A DNA stretch of 64,000 nucleotides, taken from contig OX392538.1 in the NCBI GenBank assembly GCA_947623455.1, positions 36,254,001 to 36,318,000 on the forward strand. Reading direction: 5' to 3'. A program made the translations under genes and the position numbers. Positions 47,058 to 60,600 of this stretch are shown one piece after another. This DNA comes from Mimachlamys varia. Its lineage: Eukaryota > Mollusca > Bivalvia > Pectinida > Pectinidae. The number at the start of each line of letters is the position of its first letter. The first letter of the stretch is position 1. A model generated the notes under the pieces. It saw only the letters and a list, made by a program, of their open reading frames with translations, had not been told where the DNA came from and ran no database searches.

Positions 47058-48680
47058 GCTATAATGTGTGGTAAAATTGACCTGTAATTCAAGTGACTGG
47101 CCTGTGATTTTTCATCAGTGACCAATGAATTAAGTCATTGTGAATTCATGTAATTATAACTATGTATTAACTCTATTCAATGAATCGGCCAAAATTTGTT
47201 AATTTTTTATGAGACATACTTACCAAGCAGGATAAATTCTTAATTAATGTATGTGTCCCACGCCGTAGGAAGTTTTTCAGAATTTATTTTTTTTGGTGAG
47301 ACTTACCCTAAAATTGTTAGATAATTTATATAATGGCATGTTTCCCATTCTAAGTGGTATGTATCATTAATCTCATATTATCTATATTTACAAGCACAAT
47401 GCAACAAGCATACCATCACAAGCAAAATGAATAAACAACATTTAAATCTCAATTTTTTTTTTATATAACAACCACAACGTATGTCAGCTTAACATTACAT
47501 TTAATTAATGAAGTAATTCTGTAACACTTCATAGTAAGTCCATCGTAGACAAGCAATATTTTCAACAAATTATGCTACAAGATGAAATACTTTCTTTGAA
47601 GATTCTGGTTCTTAAGAATCATTGTTCCTTCATCTCCTTTTGGATAAAGCTGAAGTAGAGTTGGACAAAGGAACGCCCCTAATTTTCATTTGCAGGTAGC
47701 CCATCCGAGTGAGGTAAGCTTTGGTCATGAGAACAGATCACGAAATTCTGAAGACTAATTCGACAATTTGGTGTACATCAAAGAATCATGTGGTTACATA
47801 ACGGTCCAACATTGACCAACTTTGAAGTAAGTTTTTGTTCCTTTGTAATCTTCAAAGGGCAAGTATCAGCCTAGACATTGGTCAGGTTTTTATTACCCAA
47901 GATAAATTAAATTTGTTTTTTGCCTTCAATTTCGCGATGACAAATTGACAAACTCTGTTCATGTAGAGAGCATATAGGTGAGCGTAAAATGGGCAACGGA
48001 TAGCCAGGTTTCTTGACCGTTAGAAAGCGTAGCAGTTTAGTCCACCATAGTTCCAGAAAGGGTGTCAGTCTCCGAAACTTTGATTCCCATCTCAGTGTTT
48101 AACGAACCTGCATTTCATCCTTCCCCAGAATCTCCGAGGTTTTGGTTATGTTCCTTGTTCCTCCGAGGGTCCAGTAGATTCCATTTCTTTGTATTCTTGT
48201 ACCAAACTATCAAGGGTCCCTGTTGAAAAGGGGGGAAAAGTCATGAGTTCTTTAAAATTAATCTTTCAAAATTTTTTATTTTATACTTTACTCTGCGGAG
48301 TTACCTCCCTTAGTGTTTTTTTTCTTCTAATTGCTATCGGTCAGCATCTCCCACTTTTTTTCCAGGTTCAAAATTGATTTTTATATTTCCCCTTTCCCCA
48401 AGTTTTAGGAGGGATGATCTTGGTTCATTCTTTTATAACTAATGAAAGGTCTTCTTTAGTTAGACATGTTTTTTAATTCAGAAATGCATCTCTAAGCTTC
48501 AATGTAAGTAAAACAAATTAAAAAAAAAACTAATAGGCTTATTACAACACAATGAGATACCAGTATTTTTAGTCAAAAGTAACATCATGATAATGACATA
48601 TCGAATTTTAGAAATTCAAAAAGATTTGGGGCCGATTTGAAGAAAAAGTTTCTAAGTTTTTGAGAAAGATCATTTATTAT
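47058..48680. other. Intergenic, with a MITE remnant
   Basis: No gene recognised. The segment 47,800-47,990 is an inverted, decayed relative of the MITE at 4,161-4,533 (shared ttcctttgtaatctt block). Confidence 0.4.
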
Positions 48681-48683
48681 TCA

Positions 48684-49026
48684 CAGGGGCGTAACTTCCT
48701 ATACATGGGTACGCAGGTGCGTACACATTATTTTCTTTAAAAAAAAATATTTAAAAAAACCATTTGTAATAAAAATGATTCTATTTTACAAGAAAATGAG
48801 TGTGTTTATTCTTTAATTCATTATACCTAAAAATTGGCACTAGAATACGTTAAAATGCTGTAACGATCTAAAGGAAACCATATTTTTCGGGGAGGGGGGG
48901 ACCTCCAGACCCTCTTCTGGGAGGTGGACATATCTCCCTCCTTTACCCACCCTTCTAGCTCTTCGGGTGCTGTCTTCAGTACCACATCTGCGTACACTCC
49001 AAAACGGCCCTATAGCTACGCCACTG
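48684..49026. mobile_element. hAT-like MITE
   Basis: About 340 bases between cacaggggcgtaacttccta and tatagctacgccactgattc. The ends are imperfect inverse copies of the common AGTGGCGTAGCTA type. Confidence 0.45.
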
Positions 49027-49514
49027 ATTCACTTATAGGAAAAAGTGTATGACTATACATGTCATTTTTATCAATAATGGAAAACTGTACTTACTTTTAC
49101 ATTCACTGAAGATATTATCTTTGTTGTCGAGGAAAAACATGTTGCTGTTCTGTTGTTGTTTGTATACTTTCTGGAAATGGAAACGAAAGGTCTATGATGA
49201 ATTTTATTCAATTCCTAGTAAAGTGTTATTTGTGAACACCAACTAGGCTATAATTTGTACAATATTGAATGAACATATTTCTGGTGATCATATGCATTTT
49301 GATGACTGTAAAATGAGGAGGAAAGAATCCAGGAAAAAACGTATTCAAATCCAGGACTGCCAAACTCGAGACAATTGCTCAAACCCATCCAAGCAAAATT
49401 TCATTGTTTTTTTTCTCTCTCTTATATTTGCTTTTTTTTAAAAGCATTTTGTGAAACAAAAACGACAACAAACTATTGTGCATACTGCATTCAACACGTG
49501 ATGGTATACATTAT

Positions 49515-49710
49515 CATAATAACTGTTGCTTTTTTGTCGTTATCATAATCATTCATACTCATCATCATCAACAATCTTACATAACACAAATCTTTCTCCT
49601 CCTAATCATTCTTCTCCTCATCAAATCCTCCTCATCATCATCATCTTGGAAGTCGGACTAATAACCATCATAATCATCATCATCATCAATGCATAAATGA
49701 TTATCATCAT
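49515..49710. repeat. CAT/ATC-rich low-complexity tract
   Basis: Interrupted runs of tcatcatcatc and catcatcat; no gene. Confidence 0.8.
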
Positions 49711-49993
49711 GCATGTAAGACTATAGCTACATAATTTCTTGTATTCCTTCATCCTTCAGAACAAACGGCCTGGAGCCAATATTGACCTACTGGGGTTTGA
49801 ACCACGACCCTCAGAAATCGAGACTCTAAACAACCGCAAACCCAACCCTTGAAACAACATTTTATTACAGGCAGTGCTGTTACAGGAAGCCGAAAAACTC
49901 TGTGACCTTTGAACTCAACACTCTCATCCAATCAGCTATCTGGTCTTGGTTATCACCTGGACAAGTCCTGGTAGAAGATGTTTGCTTTAAATT

Positions 49994-50068
49994 CACCCCT
50001 GAAATTTCATAATGAACTCTTCCAACATTTGTATCGAAAGAGTTTTAATATGTTTTCAGGGGTAGCAT
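49994..50068. repeat. Small foldback of the cacccctgaaat family
   Basis: ttcacccctgaaatttcata ... gttttcaggggtagcatag; related to 7,238 and 61,236. Confidence 0.65.
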
Positions 50069-50689
50069 AGTTCATGGGAATGTAGAAATGAAGTCATGTT
50101 AATACAAACAAATCACACATGAGTTATATTACTTATAACTTATAAGGCATGGAAATCCCACAGATTTTTATGTTCATCTCCAACAACAGTGAATTTAAAC
50201 TGGAAAATGCAAAATGTACAAAAATTCAACCACTAAATATTTGCTCTTATATAGCTATGTATACAACAAAACATTTATATAATTATATATTTACTGTTGA
50301 AAATAATTCAACAAGAATTTAACCTTGAAGTTAAAAAAAAACAGATTGTACAACCAAACTTACTGCATCTTTCTTCAAGGTTGACAATTCACTATGGAGC
50401 ACCTGGTTTTCTTTTATCTGGAGATGAAATTTAAGATATATACAGTATATAATAATGATTAAGTAACAAATGTATCTAGGCTTGAGTGTCCAATTTTTAT
50501 TCTAATACCTGCTACAAATTCTTAGAAAACGAGACGATTCAGCAAATTACAATTTTCCATAAAATGTAAAATTTTATTACAATTTTGCACAGATGATAAC
50601 TTTGTGCAGGAACTTATTCTAGGGATGGATTTCAATTTAACAGACCCATCCGAAGTAGTGTAAGAGATAAAGCATTGATAAACTTTGTC

Positions 50690-51406
50690 TTTGATGTAGG
50701 TCAAAGGTCAAAATATAGGTCAAAGTGTCATACATGTACTTTTGATACAAGACACATTGCTTTACTAATGTGAACCAAAACTAGTATTAAGTTCTAGAGA
50801 CTAGTAGTTAGAAAGCGACAAAGCCTGGGGAGACTCATCAAGGTGAATCCATTATTTACTCCAAGCATGATTTCCAGTGAGAAAATTGGAAATAGCACTA
50901 AGAAATACTTTTCCGTTGATATTGGTCAACCGTGAAAATGTAGGTCAATGACCTACTTCTGATAAAAGACACATTGCCATACCAAGGTTAACTAAAATTC
51001 AAAGTACGAAGTACCAGTTAATACAGGTACATTTGTCGTGTAGGAAATAATGCCCCGACAAACGTATCCTTTAATGTAGTATACATAGGTCAAATGTGAA
51101 AATGTAGGTCAGATTGTCCTACTTTTTCTTAGATGTATGTCAAAGATGAAAACATACATGTAAGGTGAGATTGACATATTTTAATTAAATACACAAGACA
51201 TGTAATTGCGTTACCAATGTAGACTGAAACCCAAAGTATTAAAGTTCTAGTGAGGAGTAATGTAGGAAATAGCGCGCAGACTATCTTTTTCTTTGGTATT
51301 ATACGTATATACGTCAAAGGTAAAAATGTAGGTCAGTGACCTACTTTTGATACATGACAGCCCTTCACCAAAGTTAACCCATACCGAAGTATGAAGTTCT
51401 TAGTAA
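50690..51406. repeat. Degenerate tandem repeat (gacctacttttgataca units)
   Basis: Four diverged units of about 165-200 bases built on gtaggtcaatgacctacttt, agacacattgcc and aagtatgaagttct. The miniature retrotransposon at 51,407 is inserted in the last one. Confidence 0.75.
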
Positions 51407-51559
51407 TGTAAGGTGCAGGCGGTCACCCATCCAACTACTGACCACGCTCACCGTTGCTTAACTAGCGTGAACGGGTCCCCGGGTTATACCGCTTGACTGA
51501 AAAAGCTAGCTTGCCAGTTAGGCAGTATTTCCCCCTCATATACCTAGCTGGACATTACA
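51407..51559 (-). repeat. LTR (3' LTR on the minus strand)
   Basis: Minus strand starts tgtaatgtccagctaggtat and ends cctgcaccttaca. Contains the better preserved 5S-like segment at 51,414-51,470. Confidence 0.8.
51418..51465 (-). promoter_or_regulatory. 5S-rRNA-like Pol III internal promoter in the LTR
   Basis: On the minus strand gttaagcaacggtgagcgtg aligns without gaps to the 5S box A region (gctaagcagggtcgggcctg), and ttggatgggtgaccgcctg to box C (ttggatgggagaccgcctg). About 37 of 48 positions agree with the animal 5S consensus as I remember it, with the same spacing between boxes. The sense strand agrees with that of the LTR. Confidence 0.7.
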
Positions 51560-51688
51560 TTATTCCCCCCTCCGAGAAGTCTCGTCCCGAGACTTGGCCT
51601 GGGAATCCGTAGGTTCTTCTCTGTGTATCAATGCACCTTCCCAAACCACCGGGAACTGGCCTTACATGATCCCACCACTGCCACCAAA

Positions 51689-51841
51689 TGTAACGTGCAG
51701 GCCATCACCCATCCAACTACTGACCACACTCACTGTTGCTTAACTAGCGTGAACGGGTCCCCGGGTTAAACCTCATGATTGAAAAAGCTAGCTTGCCAGT
51801 TAGGCAGTATTTCCCCCTCATATACCAAGCTGGACATTACA
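51689..51841 (-). repeat. LTR (5' LTR on the minus strand)
   Basis: Minus strand starts tgtaatgtccagcttggtat and ends cctgcacgttaca; same length as its partner. Confidence 0.8.
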
Positions 51842-51845
51842 GTAA

Positions 51846-52840
51846 CAAGTTGTATGGGAGATGGAGCCCAGACAGGATAAAAGCGGAAGAACAGGCAGAA
51901 GGAATGATCATGAATATTGGGACGGGTATGCAATTGTAGCAGTTAGCGGCTTGTAGAGCCCGTCCAAATATTTCAGCGGATTATAGATCGAGTCAGAAGC
52001 CTTGTGACTAGAATATTTAATTATCATAGATGGACAGCTGAAGGAATGCATGAAGGTGAAAGATTAACACAACACAAAACTAGTCTCTCCGGCTCCCCGC
52101 CCCAAGGTTTCTGGATTCAATTGTCAGCAGGATAATATATCTTAAGTAACTGATTTATCTTAGGTAGCTGTTCAGAAAATGCCTTTATATCATTACTGTA
52201 CACATGTTGCAACATAGACCGAAAATGAAAGTACAATATGTAGAACCACTTCCACACATCTTGTTTAAAAAGCCTGTGTTGTTTTATATTTAAAAGAATT
52301 TTGAATATTTAAGACAATCTAGGGAACAACTTTCAATATTTTTTTTTAAATAAAAACGTAAATAAAGGTATAAATATAAACCTGCTGCTGCAGCTGTATT
52401 TTCTTGCTATCTTCCATGCTTCTTGTAGTTGAAATAATATGTAGAATAACACGCACGAATATTTGTTACGATTATCCCCCTTGACTGGGGAGGCTTATAC
52501 TAAAGCAATAAACGGTGCCCAGAAAATGTATCCTCCTAAATCGTGTTTCATTTCAGAGTAAAAAATAACAAGATATTTGAAGAACATGCATTTTTTTACC
52601 ATGAAAAAACTCTCGATATTCGATAGGCTAAATCGTTTCAAATATTTTGAAAATATTATTTTATCGAATGTTTTATTAAATTTTTTTATTGTAAAAGTGG
52701 AAATGCATTCTTTGTTCTCATGGTTTCTATCGAATATTTCATTAAAAAAAATAACATTTGACAATCAATCATAACGATTAGGGACTTACTTAATCTTCCG
52801 GATCGTGTAATGCCTATCCAAACTGTACGTTAGTATACGC
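51846..52840. other. Intergenic stretch before CATIP
   Basis: No gene recognised; AT-rich, with a small inverted tttcgataaaata-type stretch around 52,600-52,740. Confidence 0.4.
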
Positions 52841-53004
52841 CATTATGAAATTACCGGAAGTAGTATTAGTATCGCTATTACCATAGAGACATTATTACTC
52901 TTGACAGATGGATAAAAGTTAAAAAAAATCCCAGTTTATTTCATTTTGACAGAAGCAGGGACTTAAATTCTGTCTAAACATAAACATCCTGCACAACTAA
53001 CAAG

Positions 53005-54463
53005 ATGAGTGCAACAACGATCACAAGGTTTGTTATATACAACACAAATAAGTATCGAATTCAACGATGATTATTTTGACATTACTGTCATGGACTAAAA
53101 AGCTTTCTATTTAACATGCATTCGTCGCTTAGTTTGCAAGATATTTAGATTTTTGTATGAAAGAGCAAATTTGCTGACCCTTCAATGATGTTTGATAATT
53201 ATTTTATAGTCTCACAACATCTGAGGCACCTTCCCAAGTGCCCACAACAGTCCAAGAAACAGTTCCAGAGGAGGTACCAGAACCCAGTGAGGCTGCTTTG
53301 AAGTTCTTGGAAGACATAGGTAAAAACCATTTGTAAATTATACCTCATATATTCGATGCATAATTGTCTTAGCATTAAACGATAATAGGAAGGATCGAGT
53401 GATGAAAAAAAGTGACCCCGGCCAATTCGTGTACGAACTACTACTAGCAACTCTTTGGTCAATCCATCCGACTAGATCACACTTCAACGCAACCTTAATT
53501 AAGCTTGCATTGGAACAATGGGCATCCAAGTAGGGGATGAGTTTCAATGCGAAAAAGTGCTACAATGATCATGAGGATCGGCAGGTCAAAACAACCTCTA
53601 CAACGGTTCTACACTCTGGACAATGAAATTCTACAAGTGAGATAGTCCATATTTAGGCCTTACATTGAATGAACACCCAAATTTTGAGGAAAACATCAAA
53701 AGAACAACTAAAAAGGCAAACTTGCATGGGGTTTTATCTGATGAAACCTGAAATACTGTCCCTAAAGTTTGAAAAATTATCTGCTTATACTGCCCTTGTA
53801 CGATCCATAGTGACACTATTTGGGACCCTAAGCTACTCTTCAGAAGGATTCTGGAAATAGATAAAGTTGAACTTGAGGCCGTACAACAACATGCCACAAT
53901 TAAGATTCATTACGAATAGCTATGGGAAGAAATCTAGTGTAACTGCTATGAGAGAGAAACTATACGGAGCTCACTCCTCAAGCTTAACGAAGGCAACACC
54001 ATCGCCTCATCACTTTGGGGCAAGATTTGGGGATTTTTACCCATATTTTTCCTGAAAATCTCATTGAAATTCAAAATTATATTTTTGAATTACTTTATAT
54101 AGAAAAATCTCATAGATATTTTGCTGATTCCCCAAATTCTCCCATAGATTTTAAGAGTCAGAATTATCCCTGCCTCATCATGTTATATAAGAAAGTGAAC
54201 AATCTAGTAGCTATCCCCCTCGAAAATTCTTCACCCAAAATAGTCCCAGGACTAGACAACATATAATATACAAGGACTCTCTGTATCATCCCCACCAAAA
54301 CAGAACTGTTTAAAAATAGTTTCTTTTTACGAACTATTCACGAACCATTAGTTAAGGACTGGAACAACTTGTGAAATGACTGTGTAACATTGCATAAACT
54401 GGAGCCCAGTTTAAAACACTTAGGCAATTAGGCTCCAGAAGTGCGAACCAATAGAATGAGCGC

Positions 54464-54499
<36 letters not shown>

Positions 54500-57400
54500 A
54501 ACATTATCTTCATAATTGAAGGCAGTCAGTAACATACAGATACAATACATAGGCCCAGTGATCAATCTACGTGCAAGTCCTGTACTCATAAAATTATGAA
54601 AATTATGCTGGGACTCATAAATAAAAATTCCGGAAATACTTAAATTTAATATTGTGGGACCCATTGTTTTTAGCAATATTTACAACCCTGGTAAAAGGAC
54701 CCATGAAAATAAATTGTAAATTGATCACTGCATAGGCCTATATACAATGTACATTATGTCATTATGTATGTAGCTTCAGTCCCAGTAATGAAAAAAAAAA
54801 TTTTGCCCCCACTGGGTTTCGAACTTTAGTGACCCTCCAGTCTCAAGCTAGTATACTAGCTTCTGTCCATGAAGTGGTCAATGGCACCTTAAATGTGTTA
54901 TATTTAAGGACCGGTTTAAACAGGTCGTTTTTTACAAGGACTCGTATAATATACAAAGATTAATTGAACAAGGCTGGTTTTCAGAATAGATAGGGTCAGG
55001 ATTATACATAATTATATTACTGTAATAATAATTAATGTGGGAATAATTGCTGGGATAAAATGGTAAGCCCAGAATAGACAGGGATCTTGATTAGACTTGG
55101 GCTGGTTCTCACAAGTTAATTACTGTATATCAATCTGATTAAAATACAGATCCTCACTATTACTATCGTGTGTAGGATCTGACAGCGACCAGTATAAGGT
55201 CATGTGCAGATGACCTTTATTATTTCCATTTCTAGGAAATGAACAGCCAATCAAAATGAACATTGTAAACGGTGTTTGTTAGACGGACAAAAATGGCGGC
55301 GGGTCGAAGCGAAGAAGAGAAAATCATTCAGGGCATTATATAACAATTTGAGATTAGTATATTTTGTGATAATTTCTTTACCTTTAGTTGTTATTTCTTT
55401 TCGGACAAATGAAAAACTACAAATCAAACAGAAAATGTCCAAGAAGAACACACGCCTTGGTGTAGAGACCGCTGAACTGGGCGCCGCCATTTTTGTTTAC
55501 GGTCGTTCAGGTTTCTCGCTTCTTTACTCTGGTTTAACGGCAAGTGTAGAAACAAATCAAAGTTAGCTTTTCACTTTCAGAATCTGGTAAGCAGCGATTT
55601 GATTGGTGAATACAAAGGTCATCTGCACATGACCTTCCACTGGTCGCTATCAGATCCTACACACGATAGTAATAGTGAGGATCTGTATTTTAATCAAATT
55701 GACTGTATATTTAACCTAATAAGCGTACCCCCACATTTGTTCATAGGAAGGATTAGTGCGCTAAATAATTCTATACAAAATTCCTTATCTGGCTGATCTG
55801 CTATTACAATCTTCAGTCTTTTAACCAATTAAAAACTGTTACGAAAACACATTTTATTTCCAAAATTTTAATTGGAAATTTTTACCTTTATATGCTTTTT
55901 AAATAAGTGTACAGTGTTCTTATCATGTCAAATATGGTAATAAATAGTATTTCTTGTTTTGTTTTCAGTTCCAGAAGAGGATTTTAAATACTTGATGTTT
56001 GATGACAGCCTGTTGACTACATCATCTGACACATACACGAGTGGTCCAAAACAGGGGAGAGAACTGGGCGAATTTACAGTTTCTGTAGAGCCGACACGTC
56101 ACAAACAACAAGATTGCTATCTCATACATGCAAACAGTCACGGCTCCATAGATGGGGTCCCCTGTGGCACTTCAATCACGGCTTACGTCGGACAAAATCT
56201 CGAGACCATCGAACAACAACACCATGAATATGTAAAGGTAATATCTGTAGGCAGTAACATTGCTGTAAGGACGAGGGTATTAGTATTCTTCTATCGTCTG
56301 TGTTACCTTGATTGGAAAAAAATGTATGAAGTTATTTAAACACTTAATTTATAGGAAAGGAACACATCTGATAATTAATGTATCGTATATCATATGCATT
56401 GCAAAATTTGCTTAAATATTGAAATATGAAATTTGCTTGCCATACCCAATCCTAAAAATTACTCATATTAGGTAAAATTACATTTATTTTTATACCTCAT
56501 TTTCTATTACAACTATTCTGTAAATTTGTTTCTCCATGTAACTGGTTAGGCAGTGTTTCATATGCATGCCACCTAATTAGGGGGCATATAGACTTCTGTA
56601 AACAGTGATCATAAGTGTAAAAACAAAATTACTTTCATTTCTGCAATCCTCCTCAGAAAGATAGGATCATAGATATATAGAGGATATCTAACAGTGTCTT
56701 CAGTAATACCAAATATATTTCACGAGTGGGGTAAATATTTTTCACTCGTGAAAAATATCAAAATATTAGCCACACGAGTGAAATATGTTTGGTATTACTG
56801 AAGATAACTGTTAGATATTCTGTTTATTATATTTTTGTATGAAAATCTACAGTGGCAGCTTCTGATTTTCCCAAACGTCGTTTGTAAGCAGCGTTCTGAT
56901 TGGTCAAATCAGAGAAAGTGATATTTTTCACTAGTGAAAAATATCACTTTTATAGAATGAAATTTTTTCGATATTTCACTGGTAAAAATGTAAAAAAAAA
57001 AAATTATTTTTTTAAAAATTTTTAATGTGCTTATATAGAGCATGTATATGAAATAAGATTGTCGCTGAAATTTAAACATTTTCAGTATAAATATCACTAC
57101 AAACATAGAAATGAAAATGAAAACTTTATGTTAATTTTCAATTGAAATTAGTATAATTGTTGACATTTTAGCTTGAAAACTGCCCCCTGGACCGGAAGAC
57201 ATTTATAGTGAAACAAGAGGACTCTTATGTGGTGAACAGAGTGATAACACAAGGAGAGGTGGGTATCAGGTTTGGTGGGGTTGATGGGGTCGGGGGGGGG
57301 GGGGGGGGAATTGACCTGTTCGTTCCACTGCATGATTGTAAAGTGTGACTTGAATACATTTGTATTCTAGCAGGTTCTGGGGCCAGTTGTTCAAAAGTTT

Positions 57401-57603
57401 ATCAGATGAATCAGTGATAAGCTGAATCAGTGATTAGCGCAAATCTAAATTATCTGGTTGTATATATAATATTATGAATAGAGCACTATATCAAATGTTG
57501 TATATCTATATAAAAAATTGTTATACAACATTCTTTAGGATATGCATAAATCACCCCGATTAATTAAATGATATAAATGGAATAAGGTAATGATGCATTT
57601 AGA

Positions 57604-57653
<50 letters not shown>

Positions 57654-60600
57654 TGATGATGGCGTTGATGAAATCAGGTGATGTTAATATTCTATGAATT
57701 ATGTTGACAGTGTGGATGTGGTGTGAGAGATTGTACTATTTTGTTTCAAAAGTTGCTGAAAAATAAAAAAAATACAAAAAAAATGGAATAAGGAAAAAAA
57801 AAGTTTGTTACAGGTGACATGCCAGAAAATGATAGGGTAGTTCTATAGCAAATTATTTCATTTTTAGTTTAATTTTTTTTTTCACAAATTGATATAATTA
57901 TGATTAATTTCAACTTTTACAATGCATTTCGATCCACACATTACAGCTAGTAGCTATTTGGCAAAAACAAGATCAGACTCACAGAACAGGAAGGGATCAT
58001 TTTGGACTGTTATTTGACCTTATTTTGTTGATAAGCTTTTCAACGTTTTGAATAAATTATTGACAAGATGACTCAAATAACTGGAAAAAGCTCTCAAGAA
58101 TTGAAATCTTTTGCAGTTTTCCTTATACATTTGGTACATGTATTGAAAATTTTGAACCTTCAGTAATTTTAGTTGCAATGTGAATTTTCTTTACATAATG
58201 TCCTCTTGTGAACTGCTTGTACGTCTTTCTTTGTAATCAAATGATAATTTTTGCTTACATTCTTGAAACTGAAAAAAAATGCATGCAATATTCTTTATTC
58301 TTAATCATGGTTCATATACAGAAGATGAAAAGTGCTTGAATTTAGGGTCAGTGCTTGAAAAGTGCTTGAATTGGGGTCAGTGCTGAAAAAGTGCTGGAAT
58401 CTGCTCACAAATGCTTGAAAAGTGCATGAATTCATACTAACTAGCTGTGAACAGATTTTTTTTTTTTTTAGATTTATATTAAAAAATATTTAATAAGCAT
58501 CCAGAAAATTTGTTAAAAGATTCAATTTGTTGATTATGCCCCTTTTCCTTGCAAGTTTGGACAAAAAAATACACCTTGAAAATTGAGAAAAAAGTGCTTC
58601 AATTATGGTTTGAAAAATCTGTAGGAACCAGGTAATATCTTGTGTATTTCCATCATTTTGATTTTGTTGGCAGCTGCCGATGGAGAATTATGTAAATATA
58701 TATAAGCTCTACTTATATTAGAGCTACTGTTGTTAATTTTCATTACTTACGTTATTGTTATATATATTTATGTAGTCTTTTCTAGGGGTGAACAATTTTG
58801 ATTTAGAGGAATTGGGAAGGATTTTACCAATTTAACCAATTTCAGTTTTCTAAAAAAATCTCATAAATCTATCTTTTGCTGTAAATATTAATATTGCAAA
58901 GTGGTGCCTCTAGTCAGACATGAGATGTGGTCTAAGGTGTTGGTTTATTGAAATAAGGCTTCTTGTTTTCCTTCCCTGATGATTTTCACCATGGGGGGGC
59001 ATAACACCCCCCTCGATCCCCTCCTAAATATCATTCCTTTGGTGAACATCAAGTATTGAAACTAAAAAGGACCCAACTAATTTTAAACTTTGCAGAAGGA
59101 CCCAATTTATTTATGAAAGGACCCCATTTATAAATTACCCTGGGCAAACGCTGATGAAAATGGGGGGGGGGGGGAGCATTTCAGTTCTATTCATATAATA
59201 ATTTTTTTTTGAGATTTAAACAAAATAAAATGAGGGGTATAGAACAGAAATGGTAAAAATTGAAAATTGTTTAGACATATTTATTTAGTATATATGGGAG
59301 GAAAATAAGAAACCTGCCCAAATAAGTATGACAGACTACAAGTTATATTTTCATCAATTCTTTTGTTTATGAATTATAAAGGTGTTTGGTGTTCATAGTT
59401 TTTCCTTTTTTTCTTTTGTATTTCCTGTTTTTAGAATATTGATTGTTCATTCAGTTAATAATGTTATGAGATTAACTGAGTGTATGTTTTATCACAGGTA
59501 TATATACTTTCAGTGTTTATAGCCTGATGCCCATGCACTCTGGACCATAAAACATTAACCGGCTTGTGATAAGATTACTTGTCAATCAACAACTATACAT
59601 ATTAAAAACATGGCCTGTAATTTATACGGTTCAATTAATCTCAGGAAAAATTTGCAGGATATTTGTTTAGTTAAAAACAGCAATTCATGAATAGCTTTCT
59701 GATACACTACAAGTGATATTTTCAATTCTTTGTGTATGAATTATAAAGGTGTTTGTTGTTCAAAGTTTTTCCTTTTTTTTTGTATCTCCTGATTACAGAA
59801 TGTTACGAGATTAACTGTATGTTTATATATTATACCTTCAGTGTCGTGATGCCCAGCCTTGAACATAAAACAATCTTATGATAAAATTACTTGTCAATCA
59901 AATGTTATAGTCATATTTAAAACATGGCCTGTAATTTATATGGTTCAATTGATCCAAGAAAAAATGTGCAGGAAGTTTTTTAGGTAAAAACAGCATTCAT
60001 GAATAGAATTAACTCGTTAACGAAAGTAATAACCTGATAGTTTTCAGCTGTTGCACAGCAACACCTAAGGTAAAAAAAAAAGATTGAATGACTGTACAAT
60101 GTTAGTACCAAATACCCTGAGACTATATATATACCGGTATATATTTCCCTGAAATAATATGTGCATTATTTTCCCCAAATGACCAAAGAAATAAGGAATA
60201 TATTGTTCCAATTTTCAATAGAAAAGTAATGCATTTCCCTGCAAATAATAAAAAAACTCTCTGTTTTAGAATTTAGGTAAAAAAATAAATAAAACACTGG
60301 TTGTTTGGTTGTTGAATCTGATAGAAAACATTCTGTTTTACAGACTTTTTTTTGCTACTGATCATGACTGGGAAATCTTCAATGTAAAATAGAAAATTTG
60401 CCAGTCATGATCAACAGCAAGCAAAATCATTACAAATTTTCTCTCTAATTTTTGTATATTTTAATAATCAATTGTGTTAAGATAAGTGGTTTTGATTCTT
60501 GCTTCATTAAGTTTCAGTTTTAAATCAAGAATTTGATATTTTGGAAATATACTAAGATGAATTAGTTGTGCCAAACTGTTGATAAGTTTAAATGTCTATG

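Larger units (their letters stand above)
51407..51841 (-). mobile_element. Miniature LTR retrotransposon (TRIM) with 5S-rRNA-like LTRs
   Basis: On the minus strand the order is: LTR 51,841-51,689 (153 bases, TG...CA), primer binding site, about 100 bases with no ORF, polypurine tract, LTR 51,559-51,407 (153 bases). The primer binding site, two bases inside the first LTR, reads tggtggcagtggtgggat (51,686-51,669) and complements the 3' end of animal tRNA-Leu (AAG/UAG type) with about one mismatch, from memory of that tRNA. The polypurine tract ggaggggggaa ends three bases before the second LTR. The two LTRs differ at only about a dozen positions. Flanks share gtaa (51,403-51,406; 51,842-51,845), or agtaa if one LTR base is counted. 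It has no gag or pol, so it depends on other elements. The layout is that of a TRIM; the 5S-like LTR content is as in plant Cassandra. Confidence 0.82.

Noticed and set aside
51418..51465. Genuine 5S rRNA gene
   Set aside because: Only the 3' half resembles 5S, at about three-quarters identity, and it occurs twice within LTRs with retroelement signals; the 5' half does not fold as 5S.
53199..53547. Minus-strand frames over CATIP exon 2
   Set aside because: Antisense of a well-supported exon and of the LINE remnant.
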